Source: DAOTWC01 sp048499435 (GTDB lineage Bacteria; Chloroflexota; Anaerolineae; Aggregatilineales; Phototrophicaceae). From it: a stretch of 64,000 nucleotides of DNA. The stretch spans positions 248,001 to 312,000 of the forward strand of contig JASNZW010000003.1 of assembly GCA_048499435.1 (NCBI GenBank), written 5' to 3'. The position numbers and the translations under genes were made by a program. Of this stretch, positions 52,518 to 60,803 are shown piece by piece; within the stretch, counting starts at the first letter, position 1; the number at the start of each line of letters is the position of its first letter. Below the pieces are notes generated by a model that worked only from the letters and a program-made list of their open reading frames with translations, was not told the DNA's origin and did not search any database.

Positions 52518-53813
52518 ATGACAGCAGCGCGGAACAGCGAACCATTTGCCAGCAGCACAGATCAGCAGCAGGGCAGCAGCACGCGCGCGGTGCACAGCGG
52601 CGCGCAGCGGCGGAAGGCGCATCACGCGCTGATCACGCCTATCGTGCAGACGGCGACGTACACCTTCGGCAGCACGCAGGAACTGGTTGATTTTATGGCG
52701 CGCAGAACATGGGGTGACGGCGCGGCGCGGGAGGAATATGGGCGCTATGGCAACCCGACAGCGGCGGCGGTTGAGCAGAAGCTGGCGGCCCTTGAAGGCG
52801 GCGAGGACGCCGTGCTGTACGCCTCCGGCATGAACGCCGTTACCTCGCTGCTGCTGTCCACGCTGCCTGCTGGCGCGCATATCGTTATGACCAACGACTG
52901 CTACCGCCGGACGCGCCAGTTCTGCCAGACGTTCCTCAAGCGTTTTGGGATCGAAACGACGGTTGTGCCGATGGGCGATTACAACGCGCTGGAGGCGGCG
53001 ATCGTTCCTAAGCGGACGCGCTTCATCATTTCGGAAAGCCCGACGAACCCGTATCTGCGGGTGGCTGACCTGGAGCGCATCGCACAGATAGGCCGCAAAT
53101 ACCGTGTGCGCACGCTGATTGACAGCACGTTCGCAACGCCGATTAACCAGCGGCCACTGGAGTGGGGAATTGATTTTGTCGTTCACAGCGCAACCAAGTA
53201 TCTGTCCGGCCACAACGATCTGCTGGCTGGCGTGGTCATCGGCAGCGCTGAGCGCATTCAACTGCTGCGCGAGGCGCGCGGTGTTCTGGGCGGTGTGGTG
53301 GACCCGCAGAACGCTTTCCTGCTGGAGCGCGGGATTAAAACGCTGGGCCTGCGGGTGCAGCAGCAGAACCGCACCGCGCAGGCGGTCGCTGAGTTTCTGG
53401 AAGGCCACCCGGCTGTTGCGCGCGTGTGGTATCCGGGCCTGCGGTCGCATCCTGACCACAGGACGGCGGCGGCGCAGATGAGCGGATATGGCGGCGTGGT
53501 CAGCTTTGAAATCGCAGGCGATCTGCAGGCGGCCGCCGCCTTCATTGACCGGCTGCGCATCCCCTACATTGCGCCCAGCCTGGGCGGCGCCGAGAGTCTG
53601 GTTGAACAGCCGGCGCTGATGAGCTACTTTGAAAAAACGACAGAGGAACGGCAGGCGTTGGGCATCAGCGACAACCTGGTGCGGCTCGCTGTCGGCATTG
53701 AGGACACGGCGGACATCCTGCGCGACCTGGAGCAGGCGCTGAGCGCGGTGCCGCGCACCCCGGCGGCCATCTATCGGCTGGAGGAGCTGTGGGAGTGGCG
53801 CTTCCGGCAGTAG
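52518..53813 (+). CDS. Cystathionine gamma-synthase-type PLP enzyme
   Basis: This 431-residue Cys/Met-metabolism PLP enzyme joins an activated homoserine with cysteine (or sulfide). It opens with STRAVHSGAQRRKAHHALITPIVQTATY, has EEYGRYGNPTAAAVEQKLAALEGGEDAV, DSTFATPINQRPLEWG and the Schiff-base Lys in HSATKYLSGHNDLL, and ends with SLGGAESLVEQPALMSYF and NLVRLAVGIED. The EYGRYGNPT segment resembles plant-type cystathionine gamma-synthase; homocysteine synthase or a lyase are alternatives. ATG 52518 is preferred over GTG 52512. SAM riboswitch control supports a methionine biosynthetic role. Confidence 0.88.
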   Translation: MTAARNSEPFASSTDQQQGSSTRAVHSGAQRRKAHHALITPIVQTATYTFGSTQELVDFMARRTWGDGAAREEYGRYGNPTAAAVEQKLAALEGGEDAVLYASGMNAVTSLLLSTLPAGAHIVMTNDCYRRTRQFCQTFLKRFGIETTVVPMGDYNALEAAIVPKRTRFIISESPTNPYLRVADLERIAQIGRKYRVRTLIDSTFATPINQRPLEWGIDFVVHSATKYLSGHNDLLAGVVIGSAERIQLLREARGVLGGVVDPQNAFLLERGIKTLGLRVQQQNRTAQAVAEFLEGHPAVARVWYPGLRSHPDHRTAAAQMSGYGGVVSFEIAGDLQAAAAFIDRLRIPYIAPSLGGAESLVEQPALMSYFEKTTEERQALGISDNLVRLAVGIEDTADILRDLEQALSAVPRTPAAIYRLEELWEWRFRQ

Positions 53814-53821
53814 CGGCGGCG

Positions 53822-55123
53822 CTATCCCCCGGCAGACACCTGACTGGCGGACAGAATCTGTGCGATAGCCGCCGCCGACGGCGCGGCTTCGTGAATGTGA
53901 TTGGGATAGGCGGCTTCTATGCCCGCCAGCGCGCCGCGGTGATAGCCGATGGTCGCGTCCGGGTCCTTGAGCAGATGGCCGGTGAGCACCGCGACGACTG
54001 TCTCGCCTGGCCTGATGACGCCGCTTTCGGCCAGTTTGCGGGTCCCGGCCAGTGAGCAGGCGGAGGCTGGTTCGCACCCGATACCCTGCGCGTCGATGAG
54101 CGCTTTGGCGTTCATAATCTCGGCATCCGTAACCTGCGCGACGACGCCGTCGGTCCAGCGCACAGCGCGCACAGCTTTCGGGTAATTGACCGGGCTGCCG
54201 ATTTTGATCGCCGTCGCGATTGTGTCCGCCGTCATGGGTTCCAGCCGGTCGAAGCCGCGCTGGAAGCTGCGATACAGCGGATTCGCGCCTTCTGCCTGGA
54301 TGATCGCCAGCCGGGGCAGGCGGTCAATGAGGCCGAGGGCGTGAAGTTCGTGCAGCGCCTTGCCAAAGGCGGAGCTGTTGCCCAGGTTGCCGCCGGGGCA
54401 CACGATCCAATCCGGGACCTGCCAGCGGAGCTGCTGGATCAGCTCAAACACGATCGTTTTCTGCCCCTCCAGCCGGAAGGGGTTGACGGAATTGAGCACA
54501 TAGATGCCCAGGTCAGCGCCGACCTGGCGCACCAGCTCCAGGTTGCGGTCGAAGTCAGCGGCGATCTGGATGCAGGTCGCCCCGTAGGCGACAGCCTGGG
54601 ACAGCTTGCCCAGCGCGACCTGTTTGTTTTGGAAGAACACGATGCCTTCCAGCCCGGCGAAGGCCGCATACGCCGCCAGCGAAGCCGATGTGTTGCCGGT
54701 GGAGGCGCAGGCGACGCGCGTCATGCCCAGGGCGCGCGCCTGTGTCAGGCCGCCGGTCATGCCGCGATCCTTGAACGAGCCGGTCGGGTTCTCGCCCTCA
54801 TGCTTGCAGTACAGCCGCTGTACGCCTGCCCAGGCCGCCAGCCGGGGCGCGCTGTACAGATTCGTATTGCCTTCTGGCCGGCTGACGATGTACTCTAGGG
54901 CGATGTCCGGGTATACCAGCTCCTTATAGCGCCAGACGCCGCTGTTAAAAGGCGCTTGCAGGGTTCCCAGACGGCTGTCGAAAAGCGCGCGGCTGACGGT
55001 CTGGCGCAGGGCATCAAGATCATGCGCCACGTCCAGCAGCCCGCCGCAGCGTTCGCAGGTGTAAAAGGGGACGTTGATCGCGTATTCGCAGCCGCAGTCC
55101 ATGCATTTGAGGACGCTGAGCAT
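53822..55123 (-). CDS. thrC: Threonine synthase
   Basis: This 433-residue PLP enzyme converts phosphohomoserine to threonine. The N-terminus has a four-Cys zinc ribbon (LKCMDCGCEY ... YTCERCGGLL), a feature of one bacterial/archaeal ThrC branch. The PLP Lys lies in NPTGSFKDRGMTGGL, the phosphate loop in ACASTGNTSASLAAYA, and VCPGGNLGNSSAFGKAL follows. I chose ATG 55123 because a longer frame to 55174 has no ribosome site and the zinc ribbon begins at residue 7. The gene is divergent from thrB with overlapping promoters and converges on the cystathionine gamma-synthase gene, 8 nt apart. Confidence 0.94.
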   Translation of the reverse strand: MLSVLKCMDCGCEYAINVPFYTCERCGGLLDVAHDLDALRQTVSRALFDSRLGTLQAPFNSGVWRYKELVYPDIALEYIVSRPEGNTNLYSAPRLAAWAGVQRLYCKHEGENPTGSFKDRGMTGGLTQARALGMTRVACASTGNTSASLAAYAAFAGLEGIVFFQNKQVALGKLSQAVAYGATCIQIAADFDRNLELVRQVGADLGIYVLNSVNPFRLEGQKTIVFELIQQLRWQVPDWIVCPGGNLGNSSAFGKALHELHALGLIDRLPRLAIIQAEGANPLYRSFQRGFDRLEPMTADTIATAIKIGSPVNYPKAVRAVRWTDGVVAQVTDAEIMNAKALIDAQGIGCEPASACSLAGTRKLAESGVIRPGETVVAVLTGHLLKDPDATIGYHRGALAGIEAAYPNHIHEAAPSAAAIAQILSASQVSAGG

Positions 55124-55131
55124 AGTATAAT
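55124..55131. promoter_or_regulatory. Overlapping divergent -10 boxes of thrC and thrB
   Basis: The plus strand reads TATAAT at 55126-55131 (for thrB) and the minus strand TATACT at 55129-55124 (abutting the thrC ATG). The two boxes share four base pairs, so the genes may compete for polymerase. For thrC, either the message is initiated elsewhere or the start is atypical. Confidence 0.45.
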
Positions 55132-55179
55132 TACCGCCTGTGTATTGAGCAGCTACCGCCGTTAAGGATAACACTAAAC

Positions 55180-56115
55180 ATGCCGATTACCACAGCCGAA
55201 GCCTACGCGCCCGCCAGCATGGGCAATGTCGGCGTTGGGTTCGATATTCTGGGGCTGGCTTTCGAAGAACCGGGCGATGTGGTGCAGGTGCGTCTGCGCG
55301 ACGAGCCAGGGGTTACGGTTGTCGCGATTGAGGGCGATGGCGGCGCGCTGCCGTTCGACCCTCGAAAAAACACGGCGGCGGCGGCGGCGCAGGCGCTGCT
55401 TGACACCATCGGGGCGCGCCAGGGCGTTGACCTGACGCTGTACAAACGGCTGCCGCTGGCCAGCGGATTAGGCAGCAGCGCCGCCAGCGCTGTCGCGGCG
55501 GCGGTGGCTGTCAACGCCTTGTTTGGCGCGCCGCTGGCTAAAGAGGATTTGCTGCCGGCGTGCCTGGAAGGGGAGGCGTGCGTCAGCGGCTACCACGCGG
55601 ACAATGTCGCGCCCAGCCTACTGGGCGGTATCGTGCTGATCGCGGGCGCAGGGCTGATACACCGCCTGCCGACCCCGCCGGGGCTGTGGCTGGCGCTGGC
55701 CACGCCTGAAGTGGCCGTGCCGACGGCGGCGGCGCGGGCTGTGCTGCCGGCGTCAGTGCCGCTGGGACAGATGAAGAGCCAGACGGCGGCGGTGGCGCTG
55801 CTGGTGGATGCGCTGTATCGCGGTGATATCGAGCAGTTGGCGGCGGCGATGGAATCGGACAGCGTTGTGGAACCGGCGCGGGCGCATCTGATGTCCCGAC
55901 TGGCTGAGGTGCGGGCGGCGGCTAAGCGCGCCGGGGCGCTGGCCGTCGTGATCAGTGGGGCAGGGCCGACGCTGTGCGCCGTCTGTGACACGGCGGCGGC
56001 TGCCTGCCAGGCGGCGGCGGCGATGAAGGCCGAATACGACGAGGCCGGCATCAACAGCGCGGTGCGGTACTGCCAGGTTGGGGCTGAGGGCGCGCGCGTG
56101 CTGTGTACGGCGTAG
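55180..56115 (+). CDS. thrB: Homoserine kinase
   Basis: This 311-residue GHMP kinase phosphorylates homoserine for threonine synthesis. It has APASMGNVGVGFDILGLAF at the N-terminus, the ATP-binding PLASGLGSSAASAVAAAVAVN motif and a C-terminal VVISGAGPTLCAV motif. Length is standard. AAGGATAACACTAAAC precedes ATG 55180. It is divergent from thrC; hom is not in the window. Confidence 0.95.
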   Translation: MPITTAEAYAPASMGNVGVGFDILGLAFEEPGDVVQVRLRDEPGVTVVAIEGDGGALPFDPRKNTAAAAAQALLDTIGARQGVDLTLYKRLPLASGLGSSAASAVAAAVAVNALFGAPLAKEDLLPACLEGEACVSGYHADNVAPSLLGGIVLIAGAGLIHRLPTPPGLWLALATPEVAVPTAAARAVLPASVPLGQMKSQTAAVALLVDALYRGDIEQLAAAMESDSVVEPARAHLMSRLAEVRAAAKRAGALAVVISGAGPTLCAVCDTAAAACQAAAAMKAEYDEAGINSAVRYCQVGAEGARVLCTA

Positions 56116-56193
56116 AGGCGCGCACGGCGCTGATGGGGGAGGGCGATTCATGTCGGGTTTAGGTGTTCGTAATGCGTTGAAATTGTGAAATTC

Positions 56194-56236
56194 TTGACAA
56201 TGAAGTTTGTGCAACCTATACTTGAACACTGCACAA
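56194..56236 (+). promoter_or_regulatory. Strong promoter and palindromic operator for the aldehyde dehydrogenase
   Basis: TTGACA (56194-56199), 17-nt spacer, TATACT (56217-56222): the best sigma-70-type promoter in the window, with an AT-rich stretch upstream. A perfect 7-bp inverted repeat TTGTGCA (56207-56213) / TGCACAA (56230-56236) brackets the -10 and start site, as a repressor operator would. Confidence 0.7.
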
Positions 56237-56282
56237 CACCCCATATTACATTTCCTTATGCTGTGTGTAGAGAAGGGCGCTT

Positions 56283-57773
56283 ATGGCTGACCTCGTGAAG
56301 AATTATATTGGCGGGTCGTGGGTCGAGGCGCGCTCTGGCGAAACCTTTACCTCGTTAAACCCGGCAACTGAGGCGCCGCTGGCCGAGGCGGCGCGCAGCG
56401 CGGCGGCAGATGTTGACGCTGCGGTGCAGGCCGCCAAAGCGGCGTATCGCGGCTGGCGGCTGACGCCAGCCCCCCGGCGCGGCGAAATCCTGTTCCGCGC
56501 TGCTCAGATTCTCACTGAGCGCAAGGATGAGCTGGCGCGGTTGATGACGCAGGAAATGGGCAAAATCCTGGCGGAAACGCGCGGCGATGTGCAGGAGGCC
56601 ATCGACATGGCCTACTACATGGGCGGCGAGGGCCGCCGGCTGCTGGGCTACACCGCGCCAGTCGAGATGCCCAATAAATTCGGCATGGCGCTGCGCGACG
56701 CGGCGGGCGTGGTCGGGCTGATCACCCCCTGGAATTTCCCGGTTGCTGTGCCAAGCTGGAAGATGCTGCCCGCGCTGATCGCCGGTAACGCTGTTGTGTG
56801 GAAGCCAAGCGAGGACACGCCGGCGGTTTCGGCGGCTTTTGTGCGCGTATTCGAGGAAGCGGGCCTGCCCGCCGGTGTGCTTAACCTGGTGCTGGGGACA
56901 GGCGAGGCCGGCGCGGCGCTGGCGACGCACGCCGATGTGCGCATCATCTCGTTCACTGGCTCGACGCAGACCGGCCTGAAGGTCTACACCGCCGCCGCCG
57001 CCCTGGGCAAGAAGGTCACGCTGGAGATGGGCGGCAAGAACGCGATCATCGTGCTGGATGACGCGAACCTGGAGCTGGCGGTCGAGGCGATCACCTGGAG
57101 CGCGTTCGGCACGACCGGCCAGCGCTGCACGGCCACGAGTCGGCTGATCGTCCAGCGCGGCATTAAGCCCCGGCTGCTGGAGGCGCTGGTGGAGAAGGGC
57201 CGCGCGCTGCGCCTGGGCGACGGCCTGGAGGCCAGTACCGACATGGGGCCGCTGGTCAACCAGAAGGCGCTGGATAAGGTGAGCGGCTATCTGGATGTAG
57301 CGCGCGGTGAAGGCGTGCAGGTGCTGCTCGGCGGCGGGCGGGCTGATCTGCCGCGCGGCTTCTTCTTCCAGCCGACGCTGCTGAACGGCGTCACGCCGGG
57401 GATGCGCGTCGAACAGGAGGAGATTTTCGGCCCGGTGCTTTCGATTGTCGAGGTCGGGACGCTGGAGGAGGCGGTTGAGGTCAACAACAGCACAGCCTAT
57501 GGCCTTTCCAGCAGCATCTTTACCGAAAACGTGAACGCCGCTTTCCAGGCGATCCGCGACCTGACGACCGGGATTGTCTACGTCAATCACGGCACGACCG
57601 GGGCCGAGATACAATTTCCGTTTGGCGGCACGCGCGGGACCGGCAACGGCATGCGCGAGGCGGGCCAGGCGGCGCTGGACAGCTTTACCGAGTGGAAGTC
57701 GGTGTATGTGGATTACAGCGGGCGCTTGCAGCGCGCGCAGATCGACACCGAGCGTATTCTGGGCGACACGTGA
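56283..57773 (+). CDS. NAD(P)-dependent aldehyde dehydrogenase
   Basis: This 496-residue cytosolic enzyme oxidises an aldehyde to an acid. It has GVVGLITPWNFPVAVPSWKM, the Lys/Glu cofactor segment WKPSEDTP, the Rossmann turn SFTGSTQTG, the general-base Glu in TLEMGGKNAII, the nucleophile Cys in GTTGQRCTATSR, and EEIFGPVL. The GTTGQRCTATSR and GTTGAEIQFPFGG segments resemble 2-oxoglutarate-semialdehyde and aminoadipate-semialdehyde dehydrogenases, so an amino- or sugar-acid semialdehyde is a likely substrate; not certain. It is a single gene under its own regulated promoter. Confidence 0.92.
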   Translation: MADLVKNYIGGSWVEARSGETFTSLNPATEAPLAEAARSAAADVDAAVQAAKAAYRGWRLTPAPRRGEILFRAAQILTERKDELARLMTQEMGKILAETRGDVQEAIDMAYYMGGEGRRLLGYTAPVEMPNKFGMALRDAAGVVGLITPWNFPVAVPSWKMLPALIAGNAVVWKPSEDTPAVSAAFVRVFEEAGLPAGVLNLVLGTGEAGAALATHADVRIISFTGSTQTGLKVYTAAAALGKKVTLEMGGKNAIIVLDDANLELAVEAITWSAFGTTGQRCTATSRLIVQRGIKPRLLEALVEKGRALRLGDGLEASTDMGPLVNQKALDKVSGYLDVARGEGVQVLLGGGRADLPRGFFFQPTLLNGVTPGMRVEQEEIFGPVLSIVEVGTLEEAVEVNNSTAYGLSSSIFTENVNAAFQAIRDLTTGIVYVNHGTTGAEIQFPFGGTRGTGNGMREAGQAALDSFTEWKSVYVDYSGRLQRAQIDTERILGDT

Positions 57774-57849
57774 ACGCGGTGAGTTAATAAAGCAGACCCG
57801 GCTTTGACTTTTGTTCGGCATTCGCGCTGGAATGCGGTAAGCTAAGGCC

Positions 57850-58080
57850 ATGATGGAAGACGCCGCGCCTGTTAACCCGCTGTACTGGGACACGCCGTAT
57901 GAGATTGTGCTAGCGCTGTGCGCAGCGCACGGCGGCGCTGACCTGGACGCGCTGGGGCTGGCTGAGCTGTGGGAATGGGTGATCGCGCTGCCGAACTTCG
58001 CCGACGACCCGGCCCTGGCCAACGATGATATGCTGAACGACATCCTGCGTGAGTGGTATGAGGAGGTCAATGGTGTATGA
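57850..58080 (+). CDS. iscX: IscX family Fe-S assembly protein
   Basis: This 76-residue acidic protein matches IscX: LYWDTPYEIVLALCAAHGG at the start, LAELWEWVIALPNFADDP in the middle and NDDMLNDILREWYEE at the end. IscX is a small iron-binding modulator of the IscS desulfurase. Its TGA overlaps the nuoB ATG (ATGA), so it is translationally coupled to the complex I genes, which need many Fe-S clusters. No other isc genes are in the window. Confidence 0.85.
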   Translation: MMEDAAPVNPLYWDTPYEIVLALCAAHGGADLDALGLAELWEWVIALPNFADDPALANDDMLNDILREWYEEVNGV

Positions 58081-58913
58081 GTGAATTTGATCTGCGCGAC
58101 TTGAACAGCACCGAGTTCCCCATTCCAGAGGAACTGCAAGGCAACCTGGCTATTACCAGCCTGAGCAGCCTGTACAACTGGAGCCGGCGCTCGTCCATGT
58201 GGCCGCTGCTGTTCGGCCTGGCGTGCTGCGCCATCGAGATGATCGGCACGGCGGCATCGCGTTTTGACTTCTCGCGCTTCGGTTTTGAGGTCATGCGCGC
58301 CAGTCCGCGCCAGGCGGACCTGATGATTGTTTCAGGAACCGTCACCAAGAAGATGATCGTGCCGATTGTGCGCCTGTACAACCAGATGCCAGAACCCAAG
58401 TATGTGCTGGCGATGGGCGCGTGCGCCAGCGGCGGCGGGCCGTTCAAGGAAGGCTATAACGTGGTGTCGGGCATTGACAAATATGTGCCGGTGGATGTGT
58501 ACGTGCCCGGCTGCCCGCCCACGCCGCAGGCGCTGATGTACGGGATGATCGCGCTGCAAAAGAAGATCGACGGGCAGTCGCTGGCGGATATGAACGACGT
58601 GCCCTGGTATGGCGTGGGGCCGTCTGAACCAACGCCGATTCCGATTTTAGGCCCGGACATTATTGACCCGCGCCAGATGGACATTATTCGCCGGCAGGCT
58701 GAGCTGGCCGCCGCTGGCCAGGCTTACGGCGTGCGCGAGCTGCCGCCGCCAGTGGTGCTGGAGGCGAAGAGCGCGGTGAAGGTGGAGGCGCAGGCAGCGG
58801 CGGCCCCGGCTGCCGAGGCGGAAATGGACTCAGAGAAGACTGAGAGACTGCGCAAGCGCGAGGAAGCGCTGGCGCGGAAGCGCGCTCGCGAATCTGCGCA
58901 GAAGGGTGAGTGA
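58077..58913 (+). CDS. nuoB: NADH-quinone oxidoreductase subunit B, with C-terminal tail
   Basis: This 278-residue subunit holds the N2 4Fe-4S cluster at the quinone site: ACCAIEMIGTAASRFDFSRFG, LAMGACASGGGPF and YVPGCPPTPQALMYG. Typical NuoB has 160-220 residues. The extra part after about residue 215 is Ala/Glu-rich, then a highly basic end containing RLRKREEALARKR and finishing KGE. Nearly the same tail ends NuoI in this cluster. The core is complete and should function in complex I. Confidence 0.95.
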   Translation: MSEFDLRDLNSTEFPIPEELQGNLAITSLSSLYNWSRRSSMWPLLFGLACCAIEMIGTAASRFDFSRFGFEVMRASPRQADLMIVSGTVTKKMIVPIVRLYNQMPEPKYVLAMGACASGGGPFKEGYNVVSGIDKYVPVDVYVPGCPPTPQALMYGMIALQKKIDGQSLADMNDVPWYGVGPSEPTPIPILGPDIIDPRQMDIIRRQAELAAAGQAYGVRELPPPVVLEAKSAVKVEAQAAAAPAAEAEMDSEKTERLRKREEALARKRARESAQKGE

Positions 58914-58917
58914 CAAG

Positions 58918-60780
58918 ATGGCGATCGTAACGCCAGACGCAGTTGAACTCGATGTCAGCGCGGCGGCAGCGGCGCTGGAAGCGCGCTTCCCTGGCGCTGT
59001 CAGGCCGGACACGCGCCCCGGCTATAAGGGCGTTATCGTTGACCGCGACCACCTGGTAGAGGTTGCGCGCAGCATCCGCGACGACCTGGGTTTTGATTAT
59101 CTGTCCAGCGCGACGGCCGTTGATTATCTGGGCCTGAGCGATGAGATGGAAATGGTCTATCACGCCTACCGCACCACCGGCGGGCCGGCGCTGGTGTTTA
59201 AGGCGCAGACCGCGCGCGACAGCGCCGAGATTCCGTCGCTCGTCAGCATCTGGCCTGGCGCGGATTTTCAGGAACGCGAAGCCTGGGACCTGTACGGCAT
59301 AAAGTTCCCCGGCCACCCGGACCTACGGCGCATCCTGCTGTGGGAAGGCTTCGAAGGCCACCCTATGCGCAAGGACTGGCACGAAGCCTATTACGAAGAC
59401 GATCACAAGCCTTTTGACAGCCGGTGGCCCGATGGCCGCGGGGTTCACCGCGCGGAAGAACGCAATCCCTATGGCAAGAATGTGCGCTATCCGGCGGATA
59501 TTGACCTGTCACGGCTGTCCGATCAGTCAGAGGAGGCGGTGTACGCCGGCGCTGGCCTAGGGGTTGATGTTCAGCGGTTAAGCAGCGACGACCTCCAGAC
59601 TGACCGGTTGGTGGTCAACCTGGGGCCGCACCACCCCAGCACGCACGGTGTGTTTCGCATGGTCGTAACGCTTAGCGGCGAGACGATCGAGACGCTTGAA
59701 CCGGTGATGGGCTACCTGCACCGCAACCACGAGAAGATCGGCGAGCGCAACACCTATCTGCACAACATGCCCTTCACCGACCGGCTCGACTATATTTCGA
59801 GCATGGGCAACAACCTGGGCTATGCGCTGGCCGTTGAGCAGCTTCTCAGCCTGGGCGCGCGCTACCAGCCGCCGACGTACCGCGCTGAGGTGATTCGGGT
59901 GCTGATGGTCGAGCTGACGCGCATCGTCAACCACCTGTGGTCAATCGGGTTTCTGCTCAACGACCTGGGCGCGTTCTTCACGCCGATGCTCTACGCCAAC
60001 AATGAGCGCGAGAAAATCCTCGATATTTTCGAGGCGGTCGCTGGCAGCCGCCTGATGTGCAACTACATGCGCTTTGGCGGTGTATTTAAGGACCTGCCGG
60101 AGCGCATCCACAGTATCGCGCACCTGGTCAACGACAAAGTGCGCGACTACAACACCATAGACTACATCACAGAGATGGTGAACGAGCGGCTGCCGCGGTT
60201 CATTGACGAGTATGAGCGCCTGCTGACGGACAATGAGATCGTCAGAGAGCGCTCAATTGGCGTGGGTGTGCTGCCGCGCGACAAAGCGATTGCTTACAGC
60301 GCGGCTGGTCCGCTGCTGCGGGGCAGCGGCGTGGCTTACGATGTGCGCCGCGCCGACCCGTACAGCATCTATCCCGAACTGGATTTTGACATCCCCGTCG
60401 GGCTAAACGGCGATATCTATGACCGCTACCTGGTGCGGATGCAGGAAATGCGCGAGAGCCTGCGCATCCTCCGGCAGATACTGCCGCGCCTGGAGCGCAC
60501 CAAAGGCGAGCCGATTCTGGCGGGCAAGCCGGTGCATACGCCGCGTGTGCCGCCAGGCGAGGCGTTTGGCCGGGTCGAGAACCCTAAGGGCGAGCTTGGC
60601 TATTATGTGGTGTCGGCGGGCGATGAAAAGGGCACGCAGAACCCCTGGCGTTATCATGTGCGCGCCCCCAGTTTTATCAACCTGACGCCGCTGGGCCTGA
60701 TGTGTGTCGGCCAGAAGGTGGCGGACGTGGTTGCTATCCTGGGCAGCATTGACATCGTGCTGGGCGAGACAGACCGTTAG
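58918..60780 (+). CDS. nuoCD: NADH-quinone oxidoreductase subunits C and D, fused
   Basis: This 620-residue protein joins NuoC (about residues 1-180, IWPGADFQEREAWDLYGIKFPGHPDLRRILL) and NuoD (about 200-620, VNLGPHHPSTHGVFRMVVTLSGE ... PVMGYLHRNHEKIGERNTYL). NuoCD fusions occur in several phyla. NuoD forms part of the quinone cavity next to NuoB. ATG 58918 is preferred over GTG 58906 for spacing to AAGGG; it lies 4 nt after nuoB. The D part carries the conserved His and Asp of the quinone site. Confidence 0.95.
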   Translation: MAIVTPDAVELDVSAAAAALEARFPGAVRPDTRPGYKGVIVDRDHLVEVARSIRDDLGFDYLSSATAVDYLGLSDEMEMVYHAYRTTGGPALVFKAQTARDSAEIPSLVSIWPGADFQEREAWDLYGIKFPGHPDLRRILLWEGFEGHPMRKDWHEAYYEDDHKPFDSRWPDGRGVHRAEERNPYGKNVRYPADIDLSRLSDQSEEAVYAGAGLGVDVQRLSSDDLQTDRLVVNLGPHHPSTHGVFRMVVTLSGETIETLEPVMGYLHRNHEKIGERNTYLHNMPFTDRLDYISSMGNNLGYALAVEQLLSLGARYQPPTYRAEVIRVLMVELTRIVNHLWSIGFLLNDLGAFFTPMLYANNEREKILDIFEAVAGSRLMCNYMRFGGVFKDLPERIHSIAHLVNDKVRDYNTIDYITEMVNERLPRFIDEYERLLTDNEIVRERSIGVGVLPRDKAIAYSAAGPLLRGSGVAYDVRRADPYSIYPELDFDIPVGLNGDIYDRYLVRMQEMRESLRILRQILPRLERTKGEPILAGKPVHTPRVPPGEAFGRVENPKGELGYYVVSAGDEKGTQNPWRYHVRAPSFINLTPLGLMCVGQKVADVVAILGSIDIVLGETDR

Positions 60781-60803
60781 CAGGGACGTGAAAAGGGCAG
60801 GGT

